From: Bacilli bacterium
GTDB taxonomy: Bacteria; Bacillota_I; Bacilli_A; RF39; UBA660
Assembly (NCBI GenBank): GCA_022791775.1
Contig: JAAVZT010000021.1
Span: forward strand, 1 to 53,173
Length of the DNA: 53,173 nt
Direction: 5' to 3'
Every line of letters starts with the position of its first letter. Position 1 is the first letter of the stretch. The notes under the pieces were generated by a model, which searched no databases, was not told the origin of the DNA, and saw only the letters and a program-made list of their open reading frames with translations. The position numbers were made by a program, and so were the translations under genes. Shown one piece after another: positions 16,431 through 28,769 of the stretch.

Positions 16431-18053
16431 TTAAACTATCTCTATTTTATCATGATCAAATAGTTCTTGAGCAATTTTTTCAAGAGATGGCTCTCTTTTT
16501 TCAACAGAATCCAAAGGAATCGTCAAATTTTTCTCACTTAGCATTTCGTATGTTTTACCATTATGTAAATTTTCAATATATATCTGCTTTTCTTTTAACC
16601 ATTCTGATTCACTAAGTGCAATAAATGTAAATTCTTGAGCAAAAAATTCACATAAATAATCGGTAATTTCTAAAAGACGATTATTAATTAAAATAGCAGT
16701 TCCTTCCACATTAGTAGCAATAATAACATGACTCTCAGATGCAGCTACAATTTTAGAATCAACCAATAAATTTAAAATATCATCAGGAATTGGTGAAGTC
16801 ATAATATTCAACCATTCTTGCTGCAATTTTTGTAAAATATTCTTCTTGGCTCCACAAAAACAATTATTAATGCGTACTGTTTTTATTTCTAAAAAATGAT
16901 TTTGGAGAGACTTTTCTTCTAAAGATGTATCTTCCACTTCATGAGTAATATTATTCACATTTTCATTTATACTATCGTTATTTTTTAAGTCTTCTTCTAC
17001 TTTTGATTTCATGGGATCCTTAACAAAGTCATTCTTTATATATCCTAATAAAATTAATTCAATCAAAGAATAAGGATTTACATTTATATTTGCCCGATTC
17101 ATACAATCATTTAACTCAAAGACAATACATTTTACTTCTTCATAAGACAAATTTGAAGTAATATATTCAGTTTTTAACTTAATACAATAAATCATTAATT
17201 CTTGAATTAGTTTTTTTATAAAAATTTTATAATCGGTTGCTCCTCTTTTTAATTCATCAAATAACGACATAATAGTTTTTATATCTTTATTCAATAAGCT
17301 TTGAACAATATTTTTTATAAATACTATTGATATAGAACCATAATTAGATAATATATTTTCTATCGTTATATCAGTAGAATTGGCTGATAATTGATCTACT
17401 AAACTCAATGCATCACGCATTCCTCCCTCAGATATATACGCAATTTCCTCTACAGCATCGTTTGTTATTTGAATATTTTCTTGTTTGCATACATATTTAA
17501 TTTGAGAAACTAATTCTTCTATTGAAAATTTCTTAAAATCAAACCGTTGACAACGCGATAAAATAGTAATAGGAACACTTTCAATATTGGTAGTAGCCAT
17601 AATAAATATGACATGAGATGGCGGTTCTTCCAAAGTTAATAATAAAGCATTAAAAGCACTTTGAGTCATCATATGAACTTCATCGATTATATATATTTTA
17701 TATTTACTATTAGTAGGAGCGATTTTAACATTATTAATAAGTTCACGTACTTCATCTACACCGTTATTAGATGCAGCATCTATTTCAATAATATCTGAAC
17801 TAGATAAGAAATTTAAACATGAATTACAAGTTCCACAAGCTTCTCCATCAATCGGATGTTCACAATTAATAGATTTAGCAAAAACTTTAGCTGTACTCGT
17901 TTTTCCTGTTCCTCTTGGACCCGTAAATATATAAGCATGTGATATTTTTTTATTTTTCACAGCATTTTGTAACATAGTTTTTGTAAAATCTTGTCCAACG
18001 ATATTTTTAAAACTATCAGGACGATACTTTCGATAAAGAACTTTGTATTCCAT
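16431..18053 (-). CDS. dnaX: DNA polymerase III gamma/tau subunit
   Basis: The clamp-loader ATPase. It has YRKYRPDSF at the start, Walker A GPRGTGKTS (about residues 45-53), four zinc cysteines (C...CGTCNSC), DEVHMM (Walker B) and the SRC arginine-finger motif (ILSRCQRF). After the ATPase core (about 1-370) comes a low-complexity linker and a tau-like C-terminal domain ending near 540, so the full-length tau product is encoded in a single frame. Confidence 0.97.
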   Translation of the reverse strand: MEYKVLYRKYRPDSFKNIVGQDFTKTMLQNAVKNKKISHAYIFTGPRGTGKTSTAKVFAKSINCEHPIDGEACGTCNSCLNFLSSSDIIEIDAASNNGVDEVRELINNVKIAPTNSKYKIYIIDEVHMMTQSAFNALLLTLEEPPSHVIFIMATTNIESVPITILSRCQRFDFKKFSIEELVSQIKYVCKQENIQITNDAVEEIAYISEGGMRDALSLVDQLSANSTDITIENILSNYGSISIVFIKNIVQSLLNKDIKTIMSLFDELKRGATDYKIFIKKLIQELMIYCIKLKTEYITSNLSYEEVKCIVFELNDCMNRANINVNPYSLIELILLGYIKNDFVKDPMKSKVEEDLKNNDSINENVNNITHEVEDTSLEEKSLQNHFLEIKTVRINNCFCGAKKNILQKLQQEWLNIMTSPIPDDILNLLVDSKIVAASESHVIIATNVEGTAILINNRLLEITDYLCEFFAQEFTFIALSESEWLKEKQIYIENLHNGKTYEMLSEKNLTIPLDSVEKREPSLEKIAQELFDHDKIEIV

Positions 18054-18095
18054 TGATAATCACCACAATAATTATAACATAAATTGCAATTTTTA

Positions 18096-18512
18096 CTACC
18101 TTTTATTCCGAAAAAAACTCGATAAAAGTTCACTATAACACTTTTCAAGCTCTTCATTCTTTTTGTTATAAAAAAGTGTTTTATTATACTCCTTTTTATA
18201 AGATAATTTCTCATTTAAATAATAAACATGTTTTATACGTGCCTGCTTAATAACACTTTCACACATAGAACAAGGCTTTAAAGTAACATATAGATCACAA
18301 TCACACAAATTCCAACGTTTTAAAATTTTAGAAGCACATTTTATAGCTAAAATTTCAGCATGTGCTGTAATATCATGTCTTTTTTCGCGTAAATTATAAT
18401 TTTTAGCAATTATTTTATCATTATGTACTATAACTGCCCCAATGGGAACTTCACCAATTTTAGCTGCTTTTTCAGCTAATTTAATACATATTTTATATAT
18501 TTTTTCATCCAT
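18096..18512 (-). CDS. tadA: tRNA(Arg) adenosine-34 deaminase TadA
   Basis: Deaminates A34 to inosine in tRNA-Arg(ACG). A cytidine-deaminase fold with HAEILAIK (catalytic His and Glu) and PCSMC (zinc ligands); YNLRE is also typical. The start is placed at 18512 behind AGGTGAAAAT, giving 138 residues; the longer in-frame ATG at 18539 would begin inside the SRP RNA. The Shine-Dalgarno lies directly after the RNA terminator T run, and no separate promoter is visible, so tadA probably depends on read-through from the SRP RNA promoter. Confidence 0.94.
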   Translation of the reverse strand: MDEKIYKICIKLAEKAAKIGEVPIGAVIVHNDKIIAKNYNLREKRHDITAHAEILAIKCASKILKRWNLCDCDLYVTLKPCSMCESVIKQARIKHVYYLNEKLSYKKEYNKTLFYNKKNEELEKCYSELLSSFFRNKR

Positions 18513-18524
18513 ATTTTCACCTAT

Positions 18525-18602
18525 AAAAAAAGTGCACACAAACAGGGATTACATTGGCTGCTATCTTCCGATTCTGACCAGTTTGCAATATATTTGTTGC
18601 AC
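18525..18602 (-). ncRNA. ffs: Small SRP RNA (4.5S/scRNA)
   Basis: The minus strand carries GGTCAGAATCGGAAGATAG followed by CAGCC, matching the SRP helix 8 motif (GGUCAGG.CCGGAAGGAAGCAGC) with the GGAA tetraloop closed by AUC/GAU pairs. The flanks pair outward: AUAUUG with CAAUGU, and GUGCA-ACAAA with UUUGU-GUGCAC. A T run follows. The estimated length is about 75 nt, short even for the bacterial small type. Location beside tadA and dnaX is the usual Firmicute position. Confidence 0.88.
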
Positions 18603-18608
18603 ATATAC

Positions 18609-18637
18609 ATTTTAACAAAGAGAAAAGCTTTTATCAA
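18609..18637 (-). promoter_or_regulatory. Promoter for the SRP RNA
   Basis: TTGATA (18632-18637), a 17-bp spacer and TAAAAT (18609-18614) on the minus strand, 6-7 bp before the inferred RNA 5' end. Confidence 0.8.
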
Positions 18638-18647
18638 CTTTTTTTTA

Positions 18648-18663
18648 TGTTCCACGTGGAACA
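18648..18663. other. parS-like site 1
   Basis: TGTTCCACGTGGAACA, a perfect 16-bp palindrome, matches the chromosomal parS consensus TGTTNCACGTGAAACA except one position. It lies just upstream of the SRP RNA promoter. Confidence 0.75.
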
Positions 18664-18822
18664 TATTTATGCACATAAAAATTCTTTTTTTTAAATAAAA
18701 TATGAAAAAACAAGTGTGAATCGAAAGAATAAAAGTTAAAAGATATGTTTTAATTAGATTTAAAAGCATTTATAAACAATTTATTAAAGAAAGAAAATTT
18801 GATAACAAGAAGTTATACACAT

Positions 18823-18838
18823 AGTTTCACGTGGAACA
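18823..18838. other. parS-like site 2
   Basis: AGTTTCACGTGGAACA shares the CACGTG core and arms of parS, with the first base different from the other two sites. It directly follows a DnaA box. Confidence 0.65.
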
Positions 18839-19010
18839 TCAAGATTATTATTCAATAAAAAGCTAAACTAAAAGTTTTTTTGTTAATTATATATTTTATA
18901 ATGTATTTATCCACATAATTTTAATATTATTATTTTATATATTTTTACTTATACACAAACAACCGTAAATTTAATATTTGAAAAAAATATAGTTATCCAC
19001 AAAAAAAGAA

Positions 19011-19026
19011 TGTTTCACGTGGAACA
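19011..19026. other. parS-like site 3
   Basis: TGTTTCACGTGGAACA, about 10 bp from the gyrA stop codon, preceded by a perfect DnaA box. Confidence 0.75.
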
Positions 19027-19036
19027 TTCTTAATAT

Positions 19037-21475
19037 TTAATCTGTAGTTTGTTCTAAATCCGATTCTTCATGATCAACCAAACTAATTGTTGAAACTATC
19101 TGATTATCTTTTAGATGAATTAATCGAACGCCTTGTGTGACTCTTCCTAATGTTGAAACTTGCTCAAGGGGCATACGAATTAACATCCCTGTATTAGTAA
19201 TAATTATTACATCTTGATTTTCTGATACAACTTTAAATGCTGAGATATTACCGTTTTTATCTGTTGTATTTAAAGCTTTTACACCCTTACTACCTCGTTT
19301 TGTACCTCTATATTCACAAACATTTGTTTGCTTTCCGTATCCTTTTTCGGTAACAATTAACACTTTATCATCATCAGTAGCTATTTCCGCTCCAACACAA
19401 GTAGATTCACCTAAATTAATTCCTTTTACCCCTGTAGCAGTTCTACCCATTACTCGTAATTCATTTTCATCAAATTTTACCATACGCCCTGTACTAGAAC
19501 CTAAAAGAATTAAATTATCTCCAGTAGTCTTTTTTACCGCAATTAATTCATCATCATCTCTTAAATTAATGCATATTTTTCCAGAAGTTCGAATACTATC
19601 AAACTCATGAATTGCAGTTTTTTTCACAATTCCTTGTTTTGTAACAAATAAAATATATTTATAATCATGATCGTTACTTATATTAATTACACTATTAATC
19701 ATTTCATCTTTTTCAATTTGAAGTAGATTAATAATTGGTAATCCTTTTGATTGACGACTATATTCTGGTATTTCATAACCTTTTAAACGATAAACTTTTC
19801 CTTTATTTGTAAAGAATAAAGCATAATCATGCGTGGACATATTTATTAAATGTTCTACAAAGTCTTCTTCATTTGTTCCCATTCCTTTTACACCTACACC
19901 ACCACGATTTTGAGATTTAAAAGTATCTACCGTAGTACGTTTAATATACCCTTTATTTGTTAAAGCAATCATAATATTTTCTTCTGGAATCAATGATTCA
20001 TCTTCAATATATTCAATGGCTGTCATATCTATATTAGTTCGTCTTTCATCTGCATATTTGTGCTTAATTTCAAGTAATTCTTCTTTTATAATTGCTAATA
20101 TTTTTTCTTCACTTGCTAAAATAGACATTAATTCTTCAATTAACTTATGTAATTCAAACAATTCATTTTCGATTTTTTCTCGTTCTAATCCAGTTAAACG
20201 ACGCAATTTCATTTCCAATATTGCATTAGATTGAATTTCGTCTAAAGTAAAACGTTTCATTAATTCTTCTTTAGCTATCACATCTGTTTTAGATTCTCGA
20301 ATAATTTTAATAACTTCATCTAAATGATCTAAAGCTATTTTCAAACCTTCTAAAATATGTACTCTTTCTTGAGCCTTCCCTAAATCAAACTTCGTTCTTC
20401 GAATAATAATTTCCTTTTGATAATCAATATACTTTGATATAATGTCTTTTAACGGTAAAACCTTTGGTTTTTGTTGATCTAACATCAAGAAATTTATTCC
20501 AAAAGTAGTTTGCAATTGGGTATGTTTATATAAATTATTTAATACAACATTCGCATTTGCATCTCGTTTCAAATAAATAACGACACGAACTGGATTTTCC
20601 AAATTTGATTCTTCATGTAATTCACTAATTCCATCAATAATTTTATCTCGAACTAATTCTCCTATTCGAGATTGAAACTCAGCTTTATTCACTTGATATG
20701 GCAACTCTGTAACAATAATGCGAGATTTACCATTTGTTTCTTCTATTTCAACTTTACCACGAATTGTAATAGTTCCTCTTCCAGTTTCATAAGCTTTTTT
20801 AATTCCGCTATTACCTAAAATAGTAGCACCAGTTGGAAAATCAGGTCCCTTTATAAATTGCATTAAATCTTCCGTTGTTACATCATGATTTTCAATATAA
20901 GCAACACAACCATCAATGACTTCTCCTAAATTATGCGGTGGAATATTCGTCGCCATACCTACTGCAATTCCCATCGTTCCATTTACAAGAATATTTGGAA
21001 ACCTACTTGGCAAAATATCAGGTTCTTTTTCTGTTTCATCAAAGTTCGGTTTAAAATCAACCGTATCTTTTTGAATATCTCTCACCATTTCAAGTGATAA
21101 TTTTGATAAGCGAGCTTCTGTATAACGCATTGCTGCTGCTCCATCCCCATCCATATTACCAAAATTTCCATGACCATCTACTAACATATGACGAAAACTA
21201 AATGATTGCGCCATACGAACCATCGCCTCATAAATTGAAGAATCCCCATGTGGATGATATTTTCCCATGACATCTCCAACAATTCTAGCACTTTTCCGAT
21301 GAGGTTTATCTGGAGTATAACTAGATTCATACATAGAGTATAAAATTCGTCGATGTACTGGCTTTAATCCATCACGCAAATCTGGTAATGCACGAGCTTT
21401 AATGACACTCATAGAATATCTCAAAAATGATTTTTTTACTTCTGCTTCAATATTGTTTTCTATAATTCGATCCAT
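19037..21475 (-). CDS. gyrA: DNA gyrase subunit A
   Basis: The DNA cleavage and wrapping subunit of gyrase. It has [19 protein letters not shown], the quinolone-resistance region [17 protein letters not shown] (Ser and Glu at the two key positions, so no resistance change is visible) and the catalytic tyrosine in [11 protein letters not shown]-terminal six-bladed domain includes a GyrA-box-like [10 protein letters not shown]. At 812 residues it is full length. It lies downstream of gyrB with a 9-nt gap and has GGAGG before the ATG. Confidence 0.98.
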   Translation of the reverse strand: MDRIIENNIEAEVKKSFLRYSMSVIKARALPDLRDGLKPVHRRILYSMYESSYTPDKPHRKSARIVGDVMGKYHPHGDSSIYEAMVRMAQSFSFRHMLVDGHGNFGNMDGDGAAAMRYTEARLSKLSLEMVRDIQKDTVDFKPNFDETEKEPDILPSRFPNILVNGTMGIAVGMATNIPPHNLGEVIDGCVAYIENHDVTTEDLMQFIKGPDFPTGATILGNSGIKKAYETGRGTITIRGKVEIEETNGKSRIIVTELPYQVNKAEFQSRIGELVRDKIIDGISELHEESNLENPVRVVIYLKRDANANVVLNNLYKHTQLQTTFGINFLMLDQQKPKVLPLKDIISKYIDYQKEIIIRRTKFDLGKAQERVHILEGLKIALDHLDEVIKIIRESKTDVIAKEELMKRFTLDEIQSNAILEMKLRRLTGLEREKIENELFELHKLIEELMSILASEEKILAIIKEELLEIKHKYADERRTNIDMTAIEYIEDESLIPEENIMIALTNKGYIKRTTVDTFKSQNRGGVGVKGMGTNEEDFVEHLINMSTHDYALFFTNKGKVYRLKGYEIPEYSRQSKGLPIINLLQIEKDEMINSVINISNDHDYKYILFVTKQGIVKKTAIHEFDSIRTSGKICINLRDDDELIAVKKTTGDNLILLGSSTGRMVKFDENELRVMGRTATGVKGINLGESTCVGAEIATDDDKVLIVTEKGYGKQTNVCEYRGTKRGSKGVKALNTTDKNGNISAFKVVSENQDVIIITNTGMLIRMPLEQVSTLGRVTQGVRLIHLKDNQIVSTISLVDHEESDLEQTTD

Positions 21476-21484
21476 TTTAACCTC

Positions 21485-24500
<3,016 letters not shown>

Positions 24501-24524
24501 ATTTATGCCTCTTTTAAGCCTTTA

Positions 24525-24564
24525 TACAAAAATAATAGGTATATTGTGTACCTCTATACCTATT
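24525..24564 (-). terminator. Terminator after comK
   Basis: On the minus strand AATAGGTAT/ATACCTATT (a perfect 9-bp stem, 13-nt loop; 24534-24564) is followed by ATTATTTTTG. It isolates comK from recF. Confidence 0.6.
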
Positions 24565-24604
24565 ACATTATAACATAAAATTAATGATATTTAAAACAAT
24601 TTTC

Positions 24605-25045
24605 TCATTTTTTTCTTCCTCGCAGAACAGATTCTAATCGAGTTGCTCGTAATACCTGATTATCCAAAATTCCAAAGGATAAATCTAAAACAACTCGACT
24701 TCCATTTTTAAATTCAATCACCATTTTTTCTCCAGCTCGAAAATATTTATTAATTTTTTGAAGAGAAATCCAAGAACAATTCTCTTTTCTAGGAGAACTA
24801 GTAGGAAAAAATATCATTTCCTTACTTTCCTCAACAATTACTGGAGCTTTATATGAAACACCTATTAAAAATTCAGTTCCTTTTTGACGCCCTTTTAAAG
24901 AACTACCAAAATATGCACAACTTTCTTCCATGATTTCATTCGCTGACTTATCCACAATAAAATGACTTTCTTCTTCAAAAATCTCCGTTTTATTTTTTAA
25001 AGCAATCAAAGCCAATGTTTTTGAATTAATTTCATAATTTTCCAT
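24605..25045 (-). CDS. comK: ComK-family competence transcription factor, short
   Basis: A 146-residue homologue of the competence master regulator ComK (192 residues in B. subtilis). Matching blocks include YEINSKTLALI at the start, CAYFGSSLKGRQKGTEFLIG (Bacillus: CRFFGSSYAGRKAGT), KAPVIV, FFPTSSPRKENCSWIS and NQVLRA. ComK binds AAAA-N5-TTTT boxes and activates the DNA-uptake genes. The homologue ends right after RGRKK, so the Bacillus C-terminal tail that carries the MecA-binding FMLYPK motif is missing. Strong GGGGGTGA site. Its neighbour is a ComEB-type dCMP deaminase. Confidence 0.85.
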   Translation of the reverse strand: MENYEINSKTLALIALKNKTEIFEEESHFIVDKSANEIMEESCAYFGSSLKGRQKGTEFLIGVSYKAPVIVEESKEMIFFPTSSPRKENCSWISLQKINKYFRAGEKMVIEFKNGSRVVLDLSFGILDNQVLRATRLESVLRGRKK

Positions 25046-25110
25046 CTTTTCACCCCCTAACTTGGAAAATTGACAACTATAATAAGGGATAAAAAGAAAA
25101 ATTTTTGTCG

Positions 25111-25140
25111 AAAAAAAGAATAAATATTTCGTTTATTCTT
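25111..25140 (-). terminator. Terminator after comEB
   Basis: GAATAAA/TTTATTC stem (25118-25124 with 25132-25138) followed by seven T on the minus strand, directly past the comEB stop. Confidence 0.65.
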
Positions 25141-25625
25141 TAATAACCTGCATGTACAACTAAGGAATCATCTTCCATGACCCAAGAAGATACTTCAACA
25201 ACCCGATAATTATCTTTCGTTTCTCGAATGACAACTTGTTTAATACCTGCATTAATAATCATTCTTTTACACATAGAACAACAATCATCATTTTGTACAT
25301 AAGACCCATTTAATACTTCCTTACTACATAAAAATAAAGTACTATCAATCATTTGACTTCGAGAAGTACTAATTATTGCATTAGCTTCTGCATGAACACT
25401 TCTACAAAGTTCATAACGTTCCCCTCTTGGAATTTTATTTTCTTCTCTTACACAAAAATTTAAATCCGAACAATTTTTTCTTCCTCTTGGAGCTCCGACA
25501 TATCCTGTTGCAATTACCTCATCATTTTTAACGATAACAGCTCCATGAGTTCTTCTTTTACAAGTACCTCTTTCAGAAACAGTTTCTGCTAAATCCAAAT
25601 AATAATTAATCTTATCACGTCGCAT
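25140..25625 (-). CDS. comEB: dCMP deaminase (ComEB family)
   Basis: A 161-residue zinc deaminase. It has CKRRTHGAVIVKNDEVIATGY, the catalytic HAEANAI, and zinc cysteines in DDCCSMCKRMI (the usual PCPMC is CCSMC here). dCMP deaminase converts dCMP to dUMP for thymidylate synthesis. In Bacillus the gene lies in the comE operon; here it is between dnaN and comK and has its own strong AGGAGG site and terminator. The dCMP substrate is by family; other CDA-type substrates are possible. Confidence 0.88.
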   Translation of the reverse strand: MRRDKINYYLDLAETVSERGTCKRRTHGAVIVKNDEVIATGYVGAPRGRKNCSDLNFCVREENKIPRGERYELCRSVHAEANAIISTSRSQMIDSTLFLCSKEVLNGSYVQNDDCCSMCKRMIINAGIKQVVIRETKDNYRVVEVSSWVMEDDSLVVHAGY

Positions 25626-25654
25626 ATTTTGCCTCCTTCTTTTTTTATTATAAC

Positions 25655-25679
25655 AAAAAAAGCATCAAAAAATGCTTTT
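25655..25679 (-). terminator. Terminator after dnaN
   Basis: AAAAGCAT/ATGCTTTT stem with a 6-nt loop and a T run on the minus strand, overlapping the end of dnaN. Confidence 0.7.
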
Positions 25680-26796
25680 AATACGTTTTAATTGGCAAAA
25701 TTAATTGAATTAATGATTCATCCTTTAAAGACTTAATTACAATTGGCTTTACATCGTTATTTAACAAAATTAAAATATCCTCGTCTTTTAAAGTTTTTAA
25801 AGCTTCTAACATATATTTAGCACTAAAAGAAATATCAATATTAGAATTTTCACTTGTTTCTACCATTAAACGTTCTTCCGTCTTTCCAATCTCAGAAGCA
25901 TAAGAATTAATTACCATTTCCTTATGTTCAATGCGCATTTTGATAATATTTTTATCTTTTCCTTGCGTTAATAAGGCCGCGCGATCTACTGCAGATGAAA
26001 AATCATCTTTTTTTGTTTGAACAATAATTTCAAATTCAGTTGGAATCAAATTAGAAGTATTCGGATACATTCCAGATAATAAATTAGTTTGAAATATAAT
26101 ATTTTTATATTTAAATAATACTTTATTATTAAAAATATGCATTTCTATATCTTCATCATCCACAATGATCTTTTCTAGTTCAATAATATTTTTTCCAGGA
26201 AGTACAATATTTACATCGTTCTCAACAGGTGCAGATAATTTAATATTTTTTTTAGCAAGACGATAGGAATCGGTAGCTATACATTCTAAAATATCTCCAG
26301 TAATCTTAATATTTATACCAGTTAATAAAGGCCGTAATTCTTGAGTTGAAATAGCAAAACTCGTTTGATTAATAATTGTTTTAAATAAATCACCTTTCAA
26401 AACAATTGGATCTTTATGTTCTTCTAAACGTAAATTTGGATATTCACTAGGATCTAAACAATTTAAATTATATTGATTATAATCAGAATAAATTTTAATT
26501 TTTAAACTGTCGATAACTTCAAAGTTAATCACATCACTTGGCATTTTTCTTAGAATATCTAAAATATATTTACTTCCAATGATGATAACTCCTTCATTAT
26601 CCACATTTTTAATAAGCTTTCTTTCTATAAAAGATTGAATTACTAATTCAGAATCACTTGCAGTTAAATATAAACCTTCACTCTTTAATTCAAATTTAAT
26701 CCCATTTAATACAGGGATCACATTTTTAGTCGATACTCCTTTAATAACATTACTTAAGTTTTCTAAAATAATACTTTTATCAATTGAAAATTTCAT
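25678..26796 (-). CDS. dnaN: DNA polymerase III beta sliding clamp
   Basis: The ring-shaped processivity clamp. The 372-residue protein follows the three-domain pattern: GVSTKNVIPVLNGIKFE in domain 1, SYRLAKKNI in the middle, and the C-terminal PIVIKSLKDESLIQLILPIKTY-type ending. The second in-frame ATG (26796) has AAGGA at correct spacing; the first ATG (26802) overlaps that site. It follows dnaA with a short DnaA-box-containing gap. Confidence 0.97.
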   Translation of the reverse strand: MKFSIDKSIILENLSNVIKGVSTKNVIPVLNGIKFELKSEGLYLTASDSELVIQSFIERKLIKNVDNEGVIIIGSKYILDILRKMPSDVINFEVIDSLKIKIYSDYNQYNLNCLDPSEYPNLRLEEHKDPIVLKGDLFKTIINQTSFAISTQELRPLLTGINIKITGDILECIATDSYRLAKKNIKLSAPVENDVNIVLPGKNIIELEKIIVDDEDIEMHIFNNKVLFKYKNIIFQTNLLSGMYPNTSNLIPTEFEIIVQTKKDDFSSAVDRAALLTQGKDKNIIKMRIEHKEMVINSYASEIGKTEERLMVETSENSNIDISFSAKYMLEALKTLKDEDILILLNNDVKPIVIKSLKDESLIQLILPIKTY

Positions 26797-26945
26797 TTTC
26801 ATTCCTTCTTTCTATTTATTAAATTTATATTAGTATTAATAATACCGTTGATAATGTGTATATCTTTCAAATTTGTGAAAATTCCTAAACAATTTTCAGA
26901 AAATTATTGTGAATAATTATACAGAATTAAAACATTTATCCACAA
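26797..26945. other. dnaA-dnaN intergenic region with a DnaA box (second oriC part)
   Basis: A perfect DnaA box TTATCCACA at 26936-26944 touches the dnaA stop codon, and a weaker TTATACAGA lies near 26918. The spacer is very AT-rich. This matches the bipartite Bacillus oriC, in which boxes flank dnaA on both sides. Confidence 0.6.
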
Positions 26946-28319
26946 TCAAATTTTATTTTTTATTTCTTTAATTGTATTAGAAAGTGTTGGATTTGTTTTT
27001 AAATCCTTTTCTATTTTATCACAAGCATGAATCACAGTCGAATGATCTCTTCCTCCAAATTCTAAACCAATGCGTGGAAAGGTTTCATCCGTTAGCATTC
27101 GACATAAATACATTCCAATTTGCCTAGGATAAGCAATATTTGCACTTTTCTTCTTTCCCTTTAAGTCTGCAATCGTAATATTATAATAATCTGCTACTGC
27201 TTTTTGAATGCCTTCAATACTATTCACAGAATAAATATTTTTATTAATAAAATCTTTTAAAGCTTCATTTGAGAATTCTAAATCAATCACATCTGGAACA
27301 ACCATTGCAGTATAAGCCATCAGTCGATTAATCGCTCCTTCTAAAAAACGAACATCATTTTGACAACTATTTGCAATAAACTCTATTACATCTTCCGTTA
27401 CTTTATTTGCAATACTTGTATTTTTCAACTTTTGTTTAATAATTTTACACCTTAATTCAAAATCTGGAGGATAGATATCCACAGGAAGTCCCCACATAAA
27501 ACGGCTTCGCAATCGATCTTCAAGAATTTTTAAATCATCAGGGGATCGATCCGAACTAATAATAATTTGTTTATTATCATGATGCAGAGCATTAAACGTA
27601 TGAAAAAACTCTTGCTGAGTCTTTTCTGCTCCTACCAAATATTGAATATCATCAATAATTAAAACATCGACTCCCCTATATTTATTTTTAAAATTATTGG
27701 CATATTCTACTGTATTATTCTTATTTTCTAAGTTAGCAATTCCAGTATAATCATTCATAAACATGTCACTAGTTGTATAAAGAACCTTTTTATTTGAATG
27801 TTCAACAATATAATTGCCAATTGCATGCATTAAATGGGTTTTTCCAAGTCCACTCTTTCCATATATAAATAGTGGATTATGAATCTTACCAGGAGCTTCT
27901 GCCACGGCCATTCCCGCAACTTTAGCCAGTCGATTGGAATCACCGACTACATAATTTTCAAAGTTTAATTCAGGAATTAAATTTGTTTCCCAAGAATCAG
28001 AAGTAATGGTTGATTCTTCCGAAATTAGTTCCATTTGGAAGTTATCCACAATATCATTTTGTTCATCCTCTAAAAAAAATTCAATATCAAAGTTCACACC
28101 AGTTAATTTAAAAAAAGTATCTTCAATTAGTGTATAATAATTGTCTCCTAATATTTTTTTGTGTATTTCCATTGGGACTTGAATTCTTATTTTATGTTGA
28201 AGACGGTCTAATTTTATTAAAACTAGATCGTGAAACCATGCATGGAATGAAGCTGCATTGATTTCTTTATAGATTAAATCTAAAAAATTTTGCCATAAAC
28301 TATCTATTTCAGTTGTCAA
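26946..28319 (-). CDS. dnaA: Chromosomal replication initiator DnaA
   Basis: The AAA+ initiator that binds TTATCCACA boxes and melts oriC. 457 residues. Domain I is N-terminal; domain III has Walker A GKSGLGKTHL, Walker B VLIIDDIQYL and sensor SSDRSPDDL. Domain IV carries the signature GGRDHSTVIHACDKI. The start appears to be TTG at 28319, 6 nt after GGTGGGTGA. A possible promoter TTGTTC-17-TACAAT lies upstream on the minus strand within oriC. Confidence 0.98.
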   Translation of the reverse strand: MTTEIDSLWQNFLDLIYKEINAASFHAWFHDLVLIKLDRLQHKIRIQVPMEIHKKILGDNYYTLIEDTFFKLTGVNFDIEFFLEDEQNDIVDNFQMELISEESTITSDSWETNLIPELNFENYVVGDSNRLAKVAGMAVAEAPGKIHNPLFIYGKSGLGKTHLMHAIGNYIVEHSNKKVLYTTSDMFMNDYTGIANLENKNNTVEYANNFKNKYRGVDVLIIDDIQYLVGAEKTQQEFFHTFNALHHDNKQIIISSDRSPDDLKILEDRLRSRFMWGLPVDIYPPDFELRCKIIKQKLKNTSIANKVTEDVIEFIANSCQNDVRFLEGAINRLMAYTAMVVPDVIDLEFSNEALKDFINKNIYSVNSIEGIQKAVADYYNITIADLKGKKKSANIAYPRQIGMYLCRMLTDETFPRIGLEFGGRDHSTVIHACDKIEKDLKTNPTLSNTIKEIKNKI

Positions 28320-28581
28320 CCATCTTCACCCACCATCCCAAACATATTTATCCACTTCATTGTAACTCAACTTGAAAAAGGGAACAAGTATCAATCAAAA
28401 ATTCACACTTATTTCACAAGTTATACACAAGATTGATTCCTTATTCTAACAGGTAAAAACATAGTTATCAACATTATCCACAAATTATTTTAAAAAAATT
28501 ATGCACAGTGAATAAGCGATAACCTGAATAATGTTAAAACTTATCAACATAACTGTGAATTTGTTAATAACCTATTATTTC
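28320..28581. other. Chromosomal origin of replication (oriC)
   Basis: Between divergent dnaA and rpmH lie at least six same-orientation DnaA boxes: TTATCCACT (28348), TTATACACA (28421), TTATCAACA (28465), TTATCCACA (28474), TTATGCACA (28499) and TTATCAACA (28541), plus a reverse TGTTAATAA near 28562. Gene orientation flips here, minus to the left and plus to the right, as expected at an origin. AT-rich stretches near 28484-28500 could be part of the unwinding element. Confidence 0.9.
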
Positions 28582-28611
28582 TTGACTTTTTATTTTAAGT
28601 TTGTATATAAT
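28582..28611 (+). promoter_or_regulatory. Promoter for rpmH-rnpA-yidC
   Basis: TTGACT (28582-28587), an 18-bp spacer and TATAAT (28606-28611), about 35 bp before rpmH. Confidence 0.8.
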
Positions 28612-28645
28612 AAGAGAGCTTTACAAAAAAAGGAGGTAATCAAAA

Positions 28646-28768
28646 ATGAAAAGAACATATCAACCAAATAATCGCAAAAAAGCGAAAAAACATGGCTTCT
28701 TTGCAAGAAAAGAAACAAATATTTTAAAAAGAAGAAGAAAAAAAGGACGCAAACAATTATGTAAATAA
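28646..28768 (+). CDS. rpmH: 50S ribosomal protein L34
   Basis: A 40-residue, highly basic protein starting [20 protein letters not shown], the L34 signature, and ending in a KGRK motif. L34 is normally 44 residues; the middle (usually ATKGGRKVLARRR) is shortened to [11 protein letters not shown] strong AGGAGG site precedes it. It opens the rpmH-rnpA-yidC-jag operon next to oriC. Confidence 0.96.
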   Translation: MKRTYQPNNRKKAKKHGFFARKETNILKRRRKKGRKQLCK

Positions 28769-28769
28769 A

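Larger units (their letters stand above)
18603..19036. other. Intergenic parS/DnaA-box region between gyrA and the SRP RNA gene
   Basis: A non-coding stretch of about 430 bp, extremely AT-rich. It holds three parS-like 16-mers and four DnaA boxes in the same orientation: TTATACACA at 18813, TTATCCACA at 18907, TTATACACA at 18949 and TTATCCACA at 18993. No credible ORF is present. It looks like an accessory DnaA-box cluster and a ParB loading region about 9.5 kb from oriC. Confidence 0.7.

Noticed and set aside
18521-18769. Small minus-strand ORF over the SRP RNA region
   Set aside because: It overlaps the RNA, its promoter and a parS-like site, and has no coding character.
25046-25110. ComK box (AAAA-N5-TTTT) upstream of comK
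   Set aside because: A- and T-runs occur, but the spacing is off by at least one base and such runs are common in this AT-rich DNA.
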